From Sphingobium_A sp965228065 (GTDB taxonomy: Bacteria; Pseudomonadota; Alphaproteobacteria; Sphingomonadales; Sphingomonadaceae), in NCBI GenBank assembly GCA_965228065.1, contig OZ245788.1:3348001-3412000 (forward strand): DNA of 64,000 nt, given 5' to 3'. Within the stretch, counting starts at the first letter, position 1. Every line of letters starts with the position of its first letter. A model generated the notes under the pieces. The model worked only from the letters and a program-made list of their open reading frames with translations. It ran no database searches and was not told the DNA's origin. The translations under genes were made by a program, and so were the position numbers. Shown one piece after another: positions 1-9,069 of this stretch.

Positions 1-40
1 TGGACATCGCATGACTGGGCAGAGAGGAACCAAGGCATGA
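1..40 (+). CDS. 3' end of an upstream coding frame (partial)
   Basis: The frame ending in TGA at 38-40 is open to the window edge and encodes only about a dozen residues here. Its stop overlaps the ATG of the dioxygenase at 37 in the ATGA arrangement seen at many junctions in this window, which suggests an upstream operon gene. Nothing about its product can be read, and a chance open frame of this size is possible. Confidence 0.3.
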   Translation, partial: GHRMTGQRGTKA

Positions 41-969
41 AATTGGTTGGGATGGTGGGCATGTCGCACTCGCCTTCCTGGAATCTCGAAGCGCTGGATG
101 GCGCACCGAAGCCATATGTCGACGCGGTGTTCCGCGCCCGCGACGATGTCGCGCGCGTCAAGCCAGACGTGCTCGTGGTGTTCGGCCCGGACCATGTCCG
201 CAATTTCTTCTTCGATCTCATGCCGGCTTTCTGCATCGGCATAGAAAATGTAATCGGGTTCGGCGATTTCGGATCGCCCAAAGGCGACTTGCCCATAAGG
301 CCCGATCTCGCGACCCATGTCGCCGAGCAGGTCCTCGCGGTTGGTTTCGATCCCGCGCTTTCGTACAAGATGGGCATCGATCATGGCATCAGCCAGCCGA
401 TCGCTGCGCTGACTCCCGATCTGCGGACTCCGGTCGTTCCGATCATGATCAGCTCGGGCGCCACGCCGCTGCCGACCCTGGCGCGATGCTATGCTTTCGG
501 ACGAGCGGTGGGCGATGCGATCCGCTCGTTTCCCGGAAAAGGGCGCGCGCTGGTGGTCGGCTCCGGCGGTATGTCGCACTCGCCACCTTCGGTTTCGCCG
601 TCGGATCCGGCGGTAACCCCGGAGATGCGTGACTATCTGATCAACGGCCGACCGCGCGTGGAGCAATTCAATGCCCAGCGCGAGGAATCCTCGCGCAAGC
701 GCCGCGAAAGTGGCGGCACCGGACCGATCAACGAAAGCTGGGACCGCTGGCTGTTGTCGTGCATGCGCTCGGCAGATCTTGGCCCAGTGCTCGCGCTCGA
801 CAACGCCGCTGTACTGGCTGCCGGAGGCATCGGCGGACAGGAAATCCGCTCGTGGATCGCCGCCCTCGGTGCCTGGGGCAGGCCGGCTCATACGGCGGAT
901 TACGGACCTGTACCCACCTGGATCACTGGAATGGGCTGCATCACTGCTTTCGACGAGGAATGTGCATGA
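37..969 (+). CDS. mhpB: Class III (LigB-type) extradiol dioxygenase, MhpB-like
   Basis: Probable 2,3-dihydroxyphenylpropionate 1,2-dioxygenase or a relative acting on a similar catechol. Such enzymes open a catechol ring next to the hydroxyls using non-haem Fe(II). At 310 residues the length fits MhpB (about 314). Histidines expected for iron binding and acid/base catalysis are visible: His11 in MSHSPSW, His53 in FGPDH, His116 in GIDHGISQP and His181 in GGMSHSPP. Layout and motifs match E. coli MhpB as I recall it. The stop overlaps the start of the next gene, a meta-cleavage hydrolase, so the product is probably passed straight on. The natural substrate may differ from 3-phenylpropionate derivatives. 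Confidence 0.85.
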   Translation: MKLVGMVGMSHSPSWNLEALDGAPKPYVDAVFRARDDVARVKPDVLVVFGPDHVRNFFFDLMPAFCIGIENVIGFGDFGSPKGDLPIRPDLATHVAEQVLAVGFDPALSYKMGIDHGISQPIAALTPDLRTPVVPIMISSGATPLPTLARCYAFGRAVGDAIRSFPGKGRALVVGSGGMSHSPPSVSPSDPAVTPEMRDYLINGRPRVEQFNAQREESSRKRRESGGTGPINESWDRWLLSCMRSADLGPVLALDNAAVLAAGGIGGQEIRSWIAALGAWGRPAHTADYGPVPTWITGMGCITAFDEECA

Positions 970-1850
970 CCGACGACTATCGCCATCGCAGTATCTGGGG
1001 CCATCTGATGAAGCTCGACTTCTGTCAGAGCTATGTCGACGCGGGCGGCATCCGCACGCGATACATCGACGCCGGACCGAAGGATGCGCCGCCTCTGATC
1101 ATGATCCACGGTACCGGCAGCAGTTGGGAATGCTTCTGCGCCACGCTCGAAAGCCATGCCCGTCATTTCCGCTGCCTCGCGATCGATCTGGCCGGCAGCG
1201 GCTTTAGCGACCGGCCGGACGAACCTTATGAGATTGGCTTCTACGTCAAGCACGTCGTCGCCTTCATGGATGCGCTGGGGATCGACAAGGCGTCGTTCAT
1301 CGGCGTGTCACTCGGCGCCTGGGTGACGAGCCGACTGGTGGTCGATCATCCTGAACGAGTCGAAAAAATCACTCTGCTCGCGCCTTCCGGTCTGATCATC
1401 AACAATGCGACCATGTCTCGCACCAAGTCGGTCCGCAACGCAGCAGTCGACGATCCAAGCTGGGAGAACATCAAGCCGGTGTTCAATTCGATCCTCTACA
1501 AGGAGGAGGATCGCATTCCCGATCTCATACAGCTCCGGCAGGCGATCTATCTCGAGCCGGACATGAAGATGGCGATGGGGCATATTCTCGTCCTGCAGAA
1601 CGAGGAGGTGCGTCGTCGAAATCTGGTGACGGAAGAGGAATGGCGCGAGGTCACGGTGCCAATCTTCATCGTCATCGCGCCCGACGACAACGTTGACTAT
1701 ACCACGACCGGGCGACGCATTGCCGAACTGGCACCTGACGTACGAACGCTAACGATCGAGAAGGTCAAGCACTGGGCGCACTACGAGGCGCCGGAGATCT
1801 TCAATCCGGCCAACCTGGCGTTCCTTCGCGGCGAACCGATGCCCGGTTGA
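966..1850 (+). CDS. Alpha/beta hydrolase of the meta-cleavage product hydrolase family (MhpC-like)
   Basis: Predicted C-C bond hydrolase that cleaves the vinylogous keto-acid produced by the preceding dioxygenase. The ATG at 966 overlaps the upstream stop (ATGA), giving 294 residues, the usual size for this family; an in-frame codon at 759 would extend into the dioxygenase gene and is unlikely. Visible features are the oxyanion motif HGTGSSW near residue 49, the nucleophile elbow GVSLGAW with Ser115, Asp240 in IAPDDNVD and a C-terminal His in VKHWAHYE near 269-272. These form a Ser-Asp-His triad. Family assignment is firm; calling it mhpC proper is inference from its neighbour. Confidence 0.82.
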   Translation: MTDDYRHRSIWGHLMKLDFCQSYVDAGGIRTRYIDAGPKDAPPLIMIHGTGSSWECFCATLESHARHFRCLAIDLAGSGFSDRPDEPYEIGFYVKHVVAFMDALGIDKASFIGVSLGAWVTSRLVVDHPERVEKITLLAPSGLIINNATMSRTKSVRNAAVDDPSWENIKPVFNSILYKEEDRIPDLIQLRQAIYLEPDMKMAMGHILVLQNEEVRRRNLVTEEEWREVTVPIFIVIAPDDNVDYTTTGRRIAELAPDVRTLTIEKVKHWAHYEAPEIFNPANLAFLRGEPMPG

Positions 1851-1877
1851 GTCGCCGTAAACCTGGAGTTTCATATT

Positions 1878-3323
1878 ATGTCGATCGCGCAAGGCGCTTT
1901 CATCGCCAATGAGGTCGTGCCGGTGACGGGTGGCAGCCGCGTGCCAGTCATCGCCCCCGCCGATGGCGCCATATTCACCGAAATCGACGAGGCTGGGGAG
2001 CGGGAGGTCGATGCCGCGGTGGCGGCGGGGCGGCAAGCGCTCGAAACCGGTGAATGGGGCAAGCTGCCAGGTTTTGAGCGTGGGCGTCTGCTTGCGCGAC
2101 TATCACAATCGATTCAGGATCATGCAGACGAACTCGTCGCGCTCGAGGCGCGTGACACGGGCAAGCCGCTAGGGCAGGCGCGCACGGACATCATCGCAAC
2201 CGCGCGTTATTTCGAATTCTATGCCGGAGCGGCCGACAAACTGCACGGCGAGACCATTCCCTATTTCAACGAATTTTTCGTCGCTACGGAGCGCGAACCA
2301 CATGGTGTGGTCGCACATATTATTCCGTGGAATTATCCCGCTCAGATGTTCGGACGCAACGTCGCGCCCTCGCTCGCGGTGGGTAATGCCGCGGTGGTGA
2401 AGCCGGCCGAGGACGCATGTCTCTCGGTGTTGCGCATGGCGCAGCTCGCGGCGGACGCCGGCTTCCCGGCCGGCGCGCTCGCCGTGCTGCCCGGTCGCGG
2501 ATCGGTCACCGGCGCAGCGCTCAGCGCGCACCGCGATATCGATTATATCGCCTTCACTGGCAGTCCCGGGGTGGGCGAGATGATCCAGGCCGCGGCCGCG
2601 CGTCGCGCAATCGGATGCACGCTGGAACTTGGCGGCAAATCGCCTCATTTGCTGTTCGGCGACGCCGACCTCTCGCTCGCCATACCGGCAATCGTCAACG
2701 GCATCGTCAATAATGCCGGGCAGACATGCTCGGCCGGCTCTCGTGTGCTGGTCGAACGCGCGCATTTCGATCGACTCGTCGGGGCGATCGCGGAGGCTTT
2801 CGCCAAGCTGCGTGCCGGAACACCGGAGATGAACCTGGATTTGGGACCGGTCATCAATGCGCGTCAGCAGCAACGCGTCGAGCGTTATTGCGAGCAGGCC
2901 AAGACGGATGGCATCGCGCTGCTGGCCGAGGGGACGATCGACACCGGCGTTCCCAGCGGTGGCTTCTATGTCCAGCCCCGGCTTTATGGGCCAGTCGATC
3001 CCGACAACGTGCTGGCGCGTGAGGAAGTATTCGGGCCGGTACTCTGTGTGATGCCGTTCGAGGATGAGGCAGATGCGTTGCGGCTTGCCAATGACAGCGA
3101 GTTCGGCCTCCTGGCCGGTGTCTGGACGTGCGATGGTGGTCGGGCCATGCGGCTTGCGAGGAGGATTCGCGCGGGGCAGGTCTATATCAACGGTTTTGCG
3201 GCAGGCGGGGGGATCGAGCTGCCCTTTGGCGGGGTGAAGCGCTCGGGCCATGGACGGGAAAAGGGACTCGCCGCGATGCATGAGTTGTCGACGATGAAGA
3301 CGATCATCCATCGTCACGGCTGA
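1878..3323 (+). CDS. NAD(P)-dependent aldehyde dehydrogenase
   Basis: Oxidises an aldehyde to the acid. The 481 residues match the ALDH superfamily length. Key features are PWNYP near residue 150, the LELGGKSP motif with general base Glu250, and GQTCSAGSR with catalytic Cys284; an EEVFGPV motif follows and the C terminus has PFGGVKRSGHGRE. It lies 27 bp after the hydrolase with a GGAG ribosome site about 9 bases upstream of the ATG. It is a non-acylating ALDH, not the acylating MhpF type, so it probably oxidises a hydroxymuconic-type or side-chain aldehyde rather than making acetyl-CoA. Confidence 0.88.
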   Translation: MSIAQGAFIANEVVPVTGGSRVPVIAPADGAIFTEIDEAGEREVDAAVAAGRQALETGEWGKLPGFERGRLLARLSQSIQDHADELVALEARDTGKPLGQARTDIIATARYFEFYAGAADKLHGETIPYFNEFFVATEREPHGVVAHIIPWNYPAQMFGRNVAPSLAVGNAAVVKPAEDACLSVLRMAQLAADAGFPAGALAVLPGRGSVTGAALSAHRDIDYIAFTGSPGVGEMIQAAAARRAIGCTLELGGKSPHLLFGDADLSLAIPAIVNGIVNNAGQTCSAGSRVLVERAHFDRLVGAIAEAFAKLRAGTPEMNLDLGPVINARQQQRVERYCEQAKTDGIALLAEGTIDTGVPSGGFYVQPRLYGPVDPDNVLAREEVFGPVLCVMPFEDEADALRLANDSEFGLLAGVWTCDGGRAMRLARRIRAGQVYINGFAAGGGIELPFGGVKRSGHGREKGLAAMHELSTMKTIIHRHG

Positions 3324-3345
3324 CCGCCAACACTGGACTCAGACG

Positions 3346-4968
3346 ATGGAGCCAACGGTGCCGGTTGATACGGGCCTTGAGGAAGAGCGTTTTGACGTGA
3401 TCGTCGTTGGCGCAGGTCCATGCGGCGTCACGCTTGCGAACCATCTCGGTTTGTACGGGGTCAGAACGCTGATTCTCGACAGTTCACCCGACATTCTGGA
3501 CTATCCGCGCGCGGTTGGCATGGACGATGAAGCACTGCGATCATTCCAGACGGTCGGGCTTGCGGAGGTGCTGCTCGCCGACATGATCCGCAATGTGCCC
3601 GCGCGCTACCACACGGCGCGCGGATGGTGTTTCGCACATGTCCATCCGCACGAGCAGCCCTATGGTTGGAGCCGGCGCAATCTCTTCATTCAGCCGCTTG
3701 CCGAACGCACGCTGCGGCGCGGCCTCGAGCGGTTTGCGGATGTATCGCTTCGCGTGCAGGAGACGCTGCGCGCGTTGGTTCAGAACGAGGGCGGTGTTGC
3801 GGCCACAATCGATCGCGCCGATGGCACATCCTATGTCGCGCGCTCGGCCTATCTCGTTGGTGCGGACGGCGGCCGCAGTTCGGTGCGAGGCCTGATCGGC
3901 GCCACTCTGGATGGAAAGACAGACGCGGCGCGCTGGCTGGTCGTTGACATGCGAAACGACGACCTTGAGTCGCCCTATTCCAGTGTCTTCACGCATCGCC
4001 ATCGTCCGCGCATGTCGATCGCGCTGCCCTACGGGCACCGGCGATTCGAATTTCGCCTGGCTGCGGCCGAGAGTGACGAGCAAGCAGTCGATCCCACCAA
4101 TCTCGAGCATCGCCTGCAGCTCTTCTATGGTGCAGGGCCGAGGCGCGCCGCGGTGCTGCGTGCGCGGGTCTATCGCCATCATTCGCGTATCGCGGATCGC
4201 TTTCAGGTTGGACGTGTTTTCCTGGCCGGGGACGCGGCGCATCTTCAGCCACCGTTTTTCGGCCAGGGCATGAATTCGGGACTGCGGGATGCGACCAATC
4301 TCGGCTGGAAGTTGGCCGCGGTGATCCGCGGCACCGGCAAGCCGAGGCTGCTCGACAGTTATGAAGCAGAGCGTCGCGACCACGCCCGCAAAATGGTCAA
4401 TGTGGCAACGATGTTCGGTCGCCTCTATGCGCCGGGCTCATGGGCGCTGGAGGCGGCACGGGACCTGTTCTTCAGGCTGGTGCAGCGCCTGCCGCAGCTT
4501 CGCGATTATGTGCTGCAGATGAAATTCAAGCCGATGCCGCGCTATACTGAAGGCCTCGTTGTGCCCGCCCGCGACGGAGCCAAGGATGACGTGGTGGGCC
4601 GCATGTTCATGCAGCCGCTCGTCGAGACCGCCGACCGTCGCCAGGTCCGGCTAGACGACGCCATTGGACCCTGGTTCGCAGTCATCGGTATCGGCATCGA
4701 CCCGGCTGCAGCCATGTCGGAAACCACGCGCGCTTTCTGGCGAGCGTTTGGAGCCAATCTGATTGAGGTCCGGCCTTCGCGAGCCGAGCATCGATCGAAC
4801 GACTCCGTTGTGATCGAGGATTTGATGGGCGCATTCCGGGACTGGCGAAGGACACGGCCGGGGATTCGGTTCGTAATATTGCGGCCGGACCGCTACGTCG
4901 CCGCGGTCGCGAGCGATGGCGATCTCGATGCCGTCACGCGAGAGTTTCGGCAACTCGTTGAGGTCTGA
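3346..4968 (+). CDS. mhpA: FAD-dependent aromatic hydroxylase, MhpA-like
   Basis: Class A flavoprotein monooxygenase, probably a 3-(3-hydroxyphenyl)propionate 2-hydroxylase or relative, making the catechol for the extradiol dioxygenase upstream. The Rossmann motif VVGAGPCG is at about residues 20-27, the DG motif in VGADGGRSSVRG is near 170, and the FAD pyrophosphate-binding motif FLAGDAAHLQPPF is near 293. At 540 residues it is close to MhpA (554), with the expected C-terminal thioredoxin-like extension. It starts 22 bp after the ALDH gene. Its last 76 bp overlap the convergent LysR gene. Confidence 0.82.
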   Translation: MEPTVPVDTGLEEERFDVIVVGAGPCGVTLANHLGLYGVRTLILDSSPDILDYPRAVGMDDEALRSFQTVGLAEVLLADMIRNVPARYHTARGWCFAHVHPHEQPYGWSRRNLFIQPLAERTLRRGLERFADVSLRVQETLRALVQNEGGVAATIDRADGTSYVARSAYLVGADGGRSSVRGLIGATLDGKTDAARWLVVDMRNDDLESPYSSVFTHRHRPRMSIALPYGHRRFEFRLAAAESDEQAVDPTNLEHRLQLFYGAGPRRAAVLRARVYRHHSRIADRFQVGRVFLAGDAAHLQPPFFGQGMNSGLRDATNLGWKLAAVIRGTGKPRLLDSYEAERRDHARKMVNVATMFGRLYAPGSWALEAARDLFFRLVQRLPQLRDYVLQMKFKPMPRYTEGLVVPARDGAKDDVVGRMFMQPLVETADRRQVRLDDAIGPWFAVIGIGIDPAAAMSETTRAFWRAFGANLIEVRPSRAEHRSNDSVVIEDLMGAFRDWRRTRPGIRFVILRPDRYVAAVASDGDLDAVTREFRQLVEV

Positions 4969-5918
4969 CCGGCGTATAGCGACGGCCGGTCAACCAGCCA
5001 TTCGCCATTCTGCCGCAGTTCTTCCAGCTTTTTGAGAACAATGGTCTCGACGGCCTGTAAAGCTGCGGGGGGACGGCTTCCCGCCCTGACCAGTGCGAAC
5101 GGCAAGTTGACGTCCATGTCGCTGATCCGCGCTGCGGAAAGCTGCCCGCTGCGCAATTCCTCGCGCACCGCCAGGTGCGGCAGCAGCGAGTAGCCGGCGC
5201 CATCGAGCAGCAGCGCTTTGAGGATCGGCAGCGAATCGATCTCGCTACGCACGGATAGACGGATGGCTTCACCATGCGGTTGCTGGTTGATCCGCCGCTT
5301 GAGTCCCTTGGACATCGGGGGCAGCAGTAGATCGACGTGGCGCAGGCTTTCCGCGTGGACGGGCTCGAGCGCGATGCCCCGGTCATCCACCGAGCCGAAC
5401 GCGTCGGGCGGGCCGATGATGAACAGCATCTCGTCGGCGATATGCACCGCCTGAAGGTAGGAAAGGTCGTCCGAATAATAAATCAGGCCGGCGTTCAGCG
5501 TCCCTTTCTCGATCCAGCGGGTAAGGTCACTCGCAAAGGCGAGGCGGAGGCGCAGTTTCACGCCAGGCAACTCTTGCTGAACGGCGCGAACGATATCGGG
5601 CGCGATCAGTTCGCCGAGCGAAATCGGCATCCCGATGGAAACTTCGCCGATCAGGCCGGTGGCCGATCGCCGAACCTCTTCGCGAGCGAGGCGGGTGGAC
5701 AGCAAAATGGCTTCCGCATGGGTTCTGAAGACTTGGCCGGCCGCAGTCATCGACACGCCACGCGACGTCCGATCGAACAGCTTCGTGCCGAGCTCATCTT
5801 CCAGGCGCAACAATTGTTGGCTCAGCGAGGGCTGGGCAAGGCCAAGCTCGTCGGCCGCCTTGGTGATCGAATGAAGTTCGCCGATCGTCAGAAAGGCGCG
5901 CAGTTGCCCTTCGTCCAT
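4893..5918 (-). CDS. LysR-family transcriptional regulator
   Basis: The N-terminal winged HTH (about residues 1-62) has the classical LysR pattern, with AADELGLAQPSLSQQLLRLE followed by LGTKLFDR. The remainder is the periplasmic-binding-protein-like effector domain. At 341 residues it is somewhat longer than the usual 300-310, with a C-terminal tail that reads antisense to the end of the hydroxylase gene. It is convergent to the mhp-like module and overlaps it by 76 bp, so the extra C-terminal residues may be a recent read-through extension. It is a natural candidate activator of the 37-4968 operon, although its own promoter faces the LuxR gene and not the operon. Confidence 0.9.
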   Translation of the reverse strand: MDEGQLRAFLTIGELHSITKAADELGLAQPSLSQQLLRLEDELGTKLFDRTSRGVSMTAAGQVFRTHAEAILLSTRLAREEVRRSATGLIGEVSIGMPISLGELIAPDIVRAVQQELPGVKLRLRLAFASDLTRWIEKGTLNAGLIYYSDDLSYLQAVHIADEMLFIIGPPDAFGSVDDRGIALEPVHAESLRHVDLLLPPMSKGLKRRINQQPHGEAIRLSVRSEIDSLPILKALLLDGAGYSLLPHLAVREELRSGQLSAARISDMDVNLPFALVRAGSRPPAALQAVETIVLKKLEELRQNGEWLVDRPSLYAGQTSTSCRNSRVTASRSPSLATAAT

Positions 5919-5952
5919 GGTCCTTATCCTCGTGATCCGCCCGCAAATGCCT

Positions 5953-6738
5953 TCAAAGTAAAGTTAGATACCGTTGCATCAGTTCGTGCCGCCCACCGAT
6001 CCGCAAACGCGCGTAAAGCCGCTTGCGATAGGTCGCGATGGTTTCTTCACCGAGGCCGAGATCGATCGAGATGCCATAAGCGGAAATACCGAAGAGAATA
6101 CGGGCGCTCACCTGCAGCTCGCGCTCGGACAGGCCCCAATCGCTTGCGCGCAGGTTGGTCTCGATAATCCCGACCGACGCAAAATGCGCAATCGTCTTGG
6201 CACGATCCCAATGCAGAACCGCATGCTTTGCGCAGGCAGCGACGAGCACATCGGCATTTTCCGCGAGGTCGTGCAGTTCCCGTTCGGCAAATTGCCCCGA
6301 TTCGCGCGACCGCATCACCGAAAGCGCGTAGAGATCGTCAACTGCCCGCCCACACACCAGCACCCGATCTACAATGTGGAAATGCTCAAGCGCGGAATGA
6401 AGCGTCGGATCGGCGACATGTTCGATATCATCGTGCAACATCAAGGCATTGTCCGACGAGCGCGCAGCTTTATCAGCTTGGTGCAACTCGATGAAGGATC
6501 GTTCGGGCCAGCGCTTCTCGGAACTGCGATGGCGCATGGCGTGTGTGCCCCTGACGCTCGCGCCGCCCAGGAACTGAGGCAATCCCTCGCGAAGACGATA
6601 GACACAATAATGCTCTGCGCCCGACATCCTGTTCAGAAAGTGCAGCGTCTCGCGTTCGAATTCATCCGTTCCCAGCGCATTGACGACTCCGGCGAGGGTT
6701 TGCGTCTGGGGTGGCTGGGTTATAGCGACTGCGTTCAA
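5953..6738 (-). CDS. LuxR-family transcriptional regulator
   Basis: The C-terminal HTH of LuxR/FixJ type is recognisable: LSERELQVSARILFGISAYG, then an EETIATYRKRLYARL recognition helix. The N-terminal part resembles an autoinducer-binding-like or GAF-like sensor domain, but no ligand residues can be assigned. The start is uncertain. ATG codons at 6900, 6801 and 6771 are in frame, but the TTG at 6738 has the best ribosome site (AGGAGAG, 6-base spacer), so it was chosen; this gives 261 residues. It lies 34 bp downstream of the LysR start, on the same strand. No LuxI-type synthase is in the window, so it would be a solo regulator. Confidence 0.8.
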   Translation of the reverse strand: MNAVAITQPPQTQTLAGVVNALGTDEFERETLHFLNRMSGAEHYCVYRLREGLPQFLGGASVRGTHAMRHRSSEKRWPERSFIELHQADKAARSSDNALMLHDDIEHVADPTLHSALEHFHIVDRVLVCGRAVDDLYALSVMRSRESGQFAERELHDLAENADVLVAACAKHAVLHWDRAKTIAHFASVGIIETNLRASDWGLSERELQVSARILFGISAYGISIDLGLGEETIATYRKRLYARLRIGGRHELMQRYLTLL

Positions 6739-6973
6739 GGCTGTCTCTCCTGTCCGCCCGTTGTCGGGCATCATTATAGTCGGAGACAACATCGTCCACA
6801 TCGACGCGCCTTGTCGAGAGCATGCATCGGACGTGCCATCCGCATCCCTCCGGCGTGTCGATAGCGGCTGGTCAGCCAGCTTCGACTTCGGGGACATCAT
6901 GGCGATCCGTGTGCGCTCGCGCTCGCGCTAGCTGCGCTGCCTGCTATTGGAATCCGCTATGGCGCAATCACGC

Positions 6974-8119
6974 TCAGTCGGCGCCGAGGATCATCGTACC
7001 GCTCGAGCAGAACCAGCCACCGGTTCCGCTGACGCAGGCGAGCTTCGCGTCCTGCACTTGGCGTTCGCCACAGCCACCGCGCAACTGGCGCGCGGCTTCG
7101 ACCAAGAGGAAGAGCCCGCGCATGCCCGGATGGCAAGCGGACAGGCCGCCGCCGTCGGTATTTGTCGGCAGCGCTCCGCCCACGCGCAGGCGCCCGCCTT
7201 CGACAAAGGCACCACCTTCGCCCTTGGCGCAAAAGCCGAGATCTTCGAGCGTGATCAGCGCCATATAGGTGAAGGCATCGTAGATCTGGGTGACGTCGAT
7301 CTCATCCGGACGGATGCCGGCGCGCGCAAAGGCCATCGGACCGGTCACTGCCGCTGGAGAGGTGGTAAAGTCGTCCCACTGGCTCATCGAGACGTGCGAG
7401 CTGGCCTCCGCGCTGCCCAGGACCCAGACCGGCTTGACGGCGAGGTCTGCGATGCGGTCCTCCGCCACCATGATGGCCGCCGCCCCGCCGTCCGATCGGA
7501 TGCAACATTGCAGCTTGGTGAAGGGATCGGCGATCATCGGGCCGTCGAGCACATCCGCGATCTCGATCGGGTCGCGATAGGAAGCGAAGGGGGTGAGCCC
7601 GGCATTGTAGCGAGCCGATACCGCGATCTCCGCCATCTGCTCCAGCGTGGTGCCGTATTCGTACATGTGACGCCGCGCCGCCATCGCATATTTGGAGATC
7701 AGCGTATGCCCAAAGGGGGCTTCGAACTGGCTGGGGCCACGTGTGCCCCAGGACAGGCTCGCACTGCGCAGCTTTCGCTTCAGGTCAGTCCGCGCGGTCG
7801 ATCCATAGGCGAGAAGGATAACGTCGGCACGTCCCTCGGCGATCGCGTCGGCAGCATGTGCGGCCATGACCTCCCAGGTCGCACCTCCAACGCCCGTCGA
7901 GTCGATCCAGCGTGGCTTCAACCCCATATATTCGGCGACCTCGAGCGGCTGCAGCGCGCCGAGACCCGCCGAGGCGAACCCGTCGATGTCGGAGGGGCGC
8001 AAGCCTGATTCCTCGAGCGCCGCACGTGAGGCTTGGGCGTGCAGCGCATAAGGTGTCGCCTCGGGTGACCCAGGCAATCCCGACAATCCTACGCCCGCAA
8101 TCGCAACCCGCCGACCCAT
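6974..8119 (-). CDS. Thiolase-fold acyl-CoA retro-aldolase candidate (SCP2-thiolase/Ltp2-like)
   Basis: At 381 residues it has thiolase superfamily layout, but the position of the nucleophilic cysteine reads GVGGATWE, so the normal acyl-transfer cysteine is missing. A YDAFTYM segment and a glycine-rich GGGLSACHPG segment lie in the second half. Cysteine-less thiolase relatives that pair with DUF35 proteins (Ltp2-ChsH2 in steroid catabolism) are aldolases, not thiolases. A DUF35 gene lies nearby at 9069 in the divergent operon, supporting that role. The ribosome site AGGGGA lies 7 bases upstream. Inference: it cleaves a beta-hydroxyacyl-CoA to a ketone or aldehyde plus acetyl- or propionyl-CoA. 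Automatic annotation would probably say acetyl-CoA acetyltransferase. Confidence 0.8.
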   Translation of the reverse strand: MGRRVAIAGVGLSGLPGSPEATPYALHAQASRAALEESGLRPSDIDGFASAGLGALQPLEVAEYMGLKPRWIDSTGVGGATWEVMAAHAADAIAEGRADVILLAYGSTARTDLKRKLRSASLSWGTRGPSQFEAPFGHTLISKYAMAARRHMYEYGTTLEQMAEIAVSARYNAGLTPFASYRDPIEIADVLDGPMIADPFTKLQCCIRSDGGAAAIMVAEDRIADLAVKPVWVLGSAEASSHVSMSQWDDFTTSPAAVTGPMAFARAGIRPDEIDVTQIYDAFTYMALITLEDLGFCAKGEGGAFVEGGRLRVGGALPTNTDGGGLSACHPGMRGLFLLVEAARQLRGGCGERQVQDAKLACVSGTGGWFCSSGTMILGAD

Positions 8120-8283
8120 GTCATATCCCCTTCAAATGATCATGGTGCTCTTAGGCCATTCGCGCTGCGGTGACTGTCACCGTAACGGGGACTCGTCGAG
8201 CTCGGTGGACCATAGCTAGGCTCTTCCCACGGATCGGCAGAGAAAGCTTGGAGGACAAGGCGTTGGGGGAGAATGCGGCTGAC

Positions 8284-9069
8284 ATGGTACTGAGCGAGGT
8301 TGTGGACGGTGTCCTGCGCCTCACACTCAATCGGCCCGACCGAGCGAATGCGATCGCGGCGGAGGGGCGCGAACGGCTGATCGCGCTGCTTGCCGAAGCC
8401 GACGCCGATGTCGAAATTCGCGCGGTGCTGCTGCAATCGACCGGCAAGCATTTCTGCTCCGGCGCAGATGTCGGCCGCATGTCGAGTGCAATGTCCACGC
8501 CGCGGCCAGTCGGGACGACGATGCGAACGATGCTTGGGGGCGCTCAACGGCTGATCGCGGCGGTGCTTGATTGCGGCAAACCAGTCGTCGCCGCGGTGCA
8601 GGGGCCTGCGGCCGGCATGGGGGCCCATCTCGCACTCGCCTGCGATCTGATCGTTGCCGCTGAGGAGGCGTGGTTCTCACAGCCCTTCGTGCAGCGCGGT
8701 CTCGCTCTGGACGCGGCAGGAGCATATCTCCTGCCGCGCCGTGTCGGCTTGCAGAAAGCGAAGGAACTCGCATTTCTCGGTGATCGCCTGCCAGCGCGCG
8801 AGGCGCTCGCGCTCGGCATGGTCAATCGGGTCTGCGCCGTCGAGGATCTTGGTGCGGAAGCCGATGCGCTTGTGGCGCGGTTGGCCGCGGGAGCGACCTC
8901 GGCGATCGGCCTGTCCAAACGCCTGTTGAATGCCTCGCTTGATGGTGACCGCCAGGCGGCATTTCTCGCAGAGGCGATGGCGCAGGAGATTAACGGCAAG
9001 ACCGACGACGCGAAGGAAGGGATTGCCGCCTTCGTGGAGAAGCGCCCCGTCAACTTCAGGGGGTATTGA
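8284..9069 (+). CDS. Enoyl-CoA hydratase/isomerase family protein
   Basis: Crotonase-fold protein, probably hydrating an enoyl-CoA in side-chain beta-oxidation. The start at 8284 gives 261 residues beginning MVLSEV just before the first crotonase strand (VLRLTLNRPDRAN). A start at 8170 would add 38 residues of low-complexity, non-family sequence. The oxyanion segments FCSGADVGRM and GPAAGMGAHLALACD are present. It is the first gene of a four-gene operon with DUF35, SDR and MaoC genes, and its stop overlaps the next start (TGATG). The promoter must lie in 8120-8283, shared with the divergent thiolase-fold gene. Confidence 0.83.
   Translation: MVLSEVVDGVLRLTLNRPDRANAIAAEGRERLIALLAEADADVEIRAVLLQSTGKHFCSGADVGRMSSAMSTPRPVGTTMRTMLGGAQRLIAAVLDCGKPVVAAVQGPAAGMGAHLALACDLIVAAEEAWFSQPFVQRGLALDAAGAYLLPRRVGLQKAKELAFLGDRLPAREALALGMVNRVCAVEDLGAEADALVARLAAGATSAIGLSKRLLNASLDGDRQAAFLAEAMAQEINGKTDDAKEGIAAFVEKRPVNFRGY

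Noticed and set aside
2169..3317. Long open frame (382 codons) on the - strand inside the aldehyde dehydrogenase gene
   Set aside because: Arginine/histidine-rich product with no family features; an antisense shadow of a convincing ALDH gene in GC-rich DNA.
6974..8119. Call as an ordinary acetyl-CoA acetyltransferase
   Set aside because: The nucleophilic cysteine position is Gly/Ala, and a DUF35 partner is nearby, which fits the aldolase branch better.
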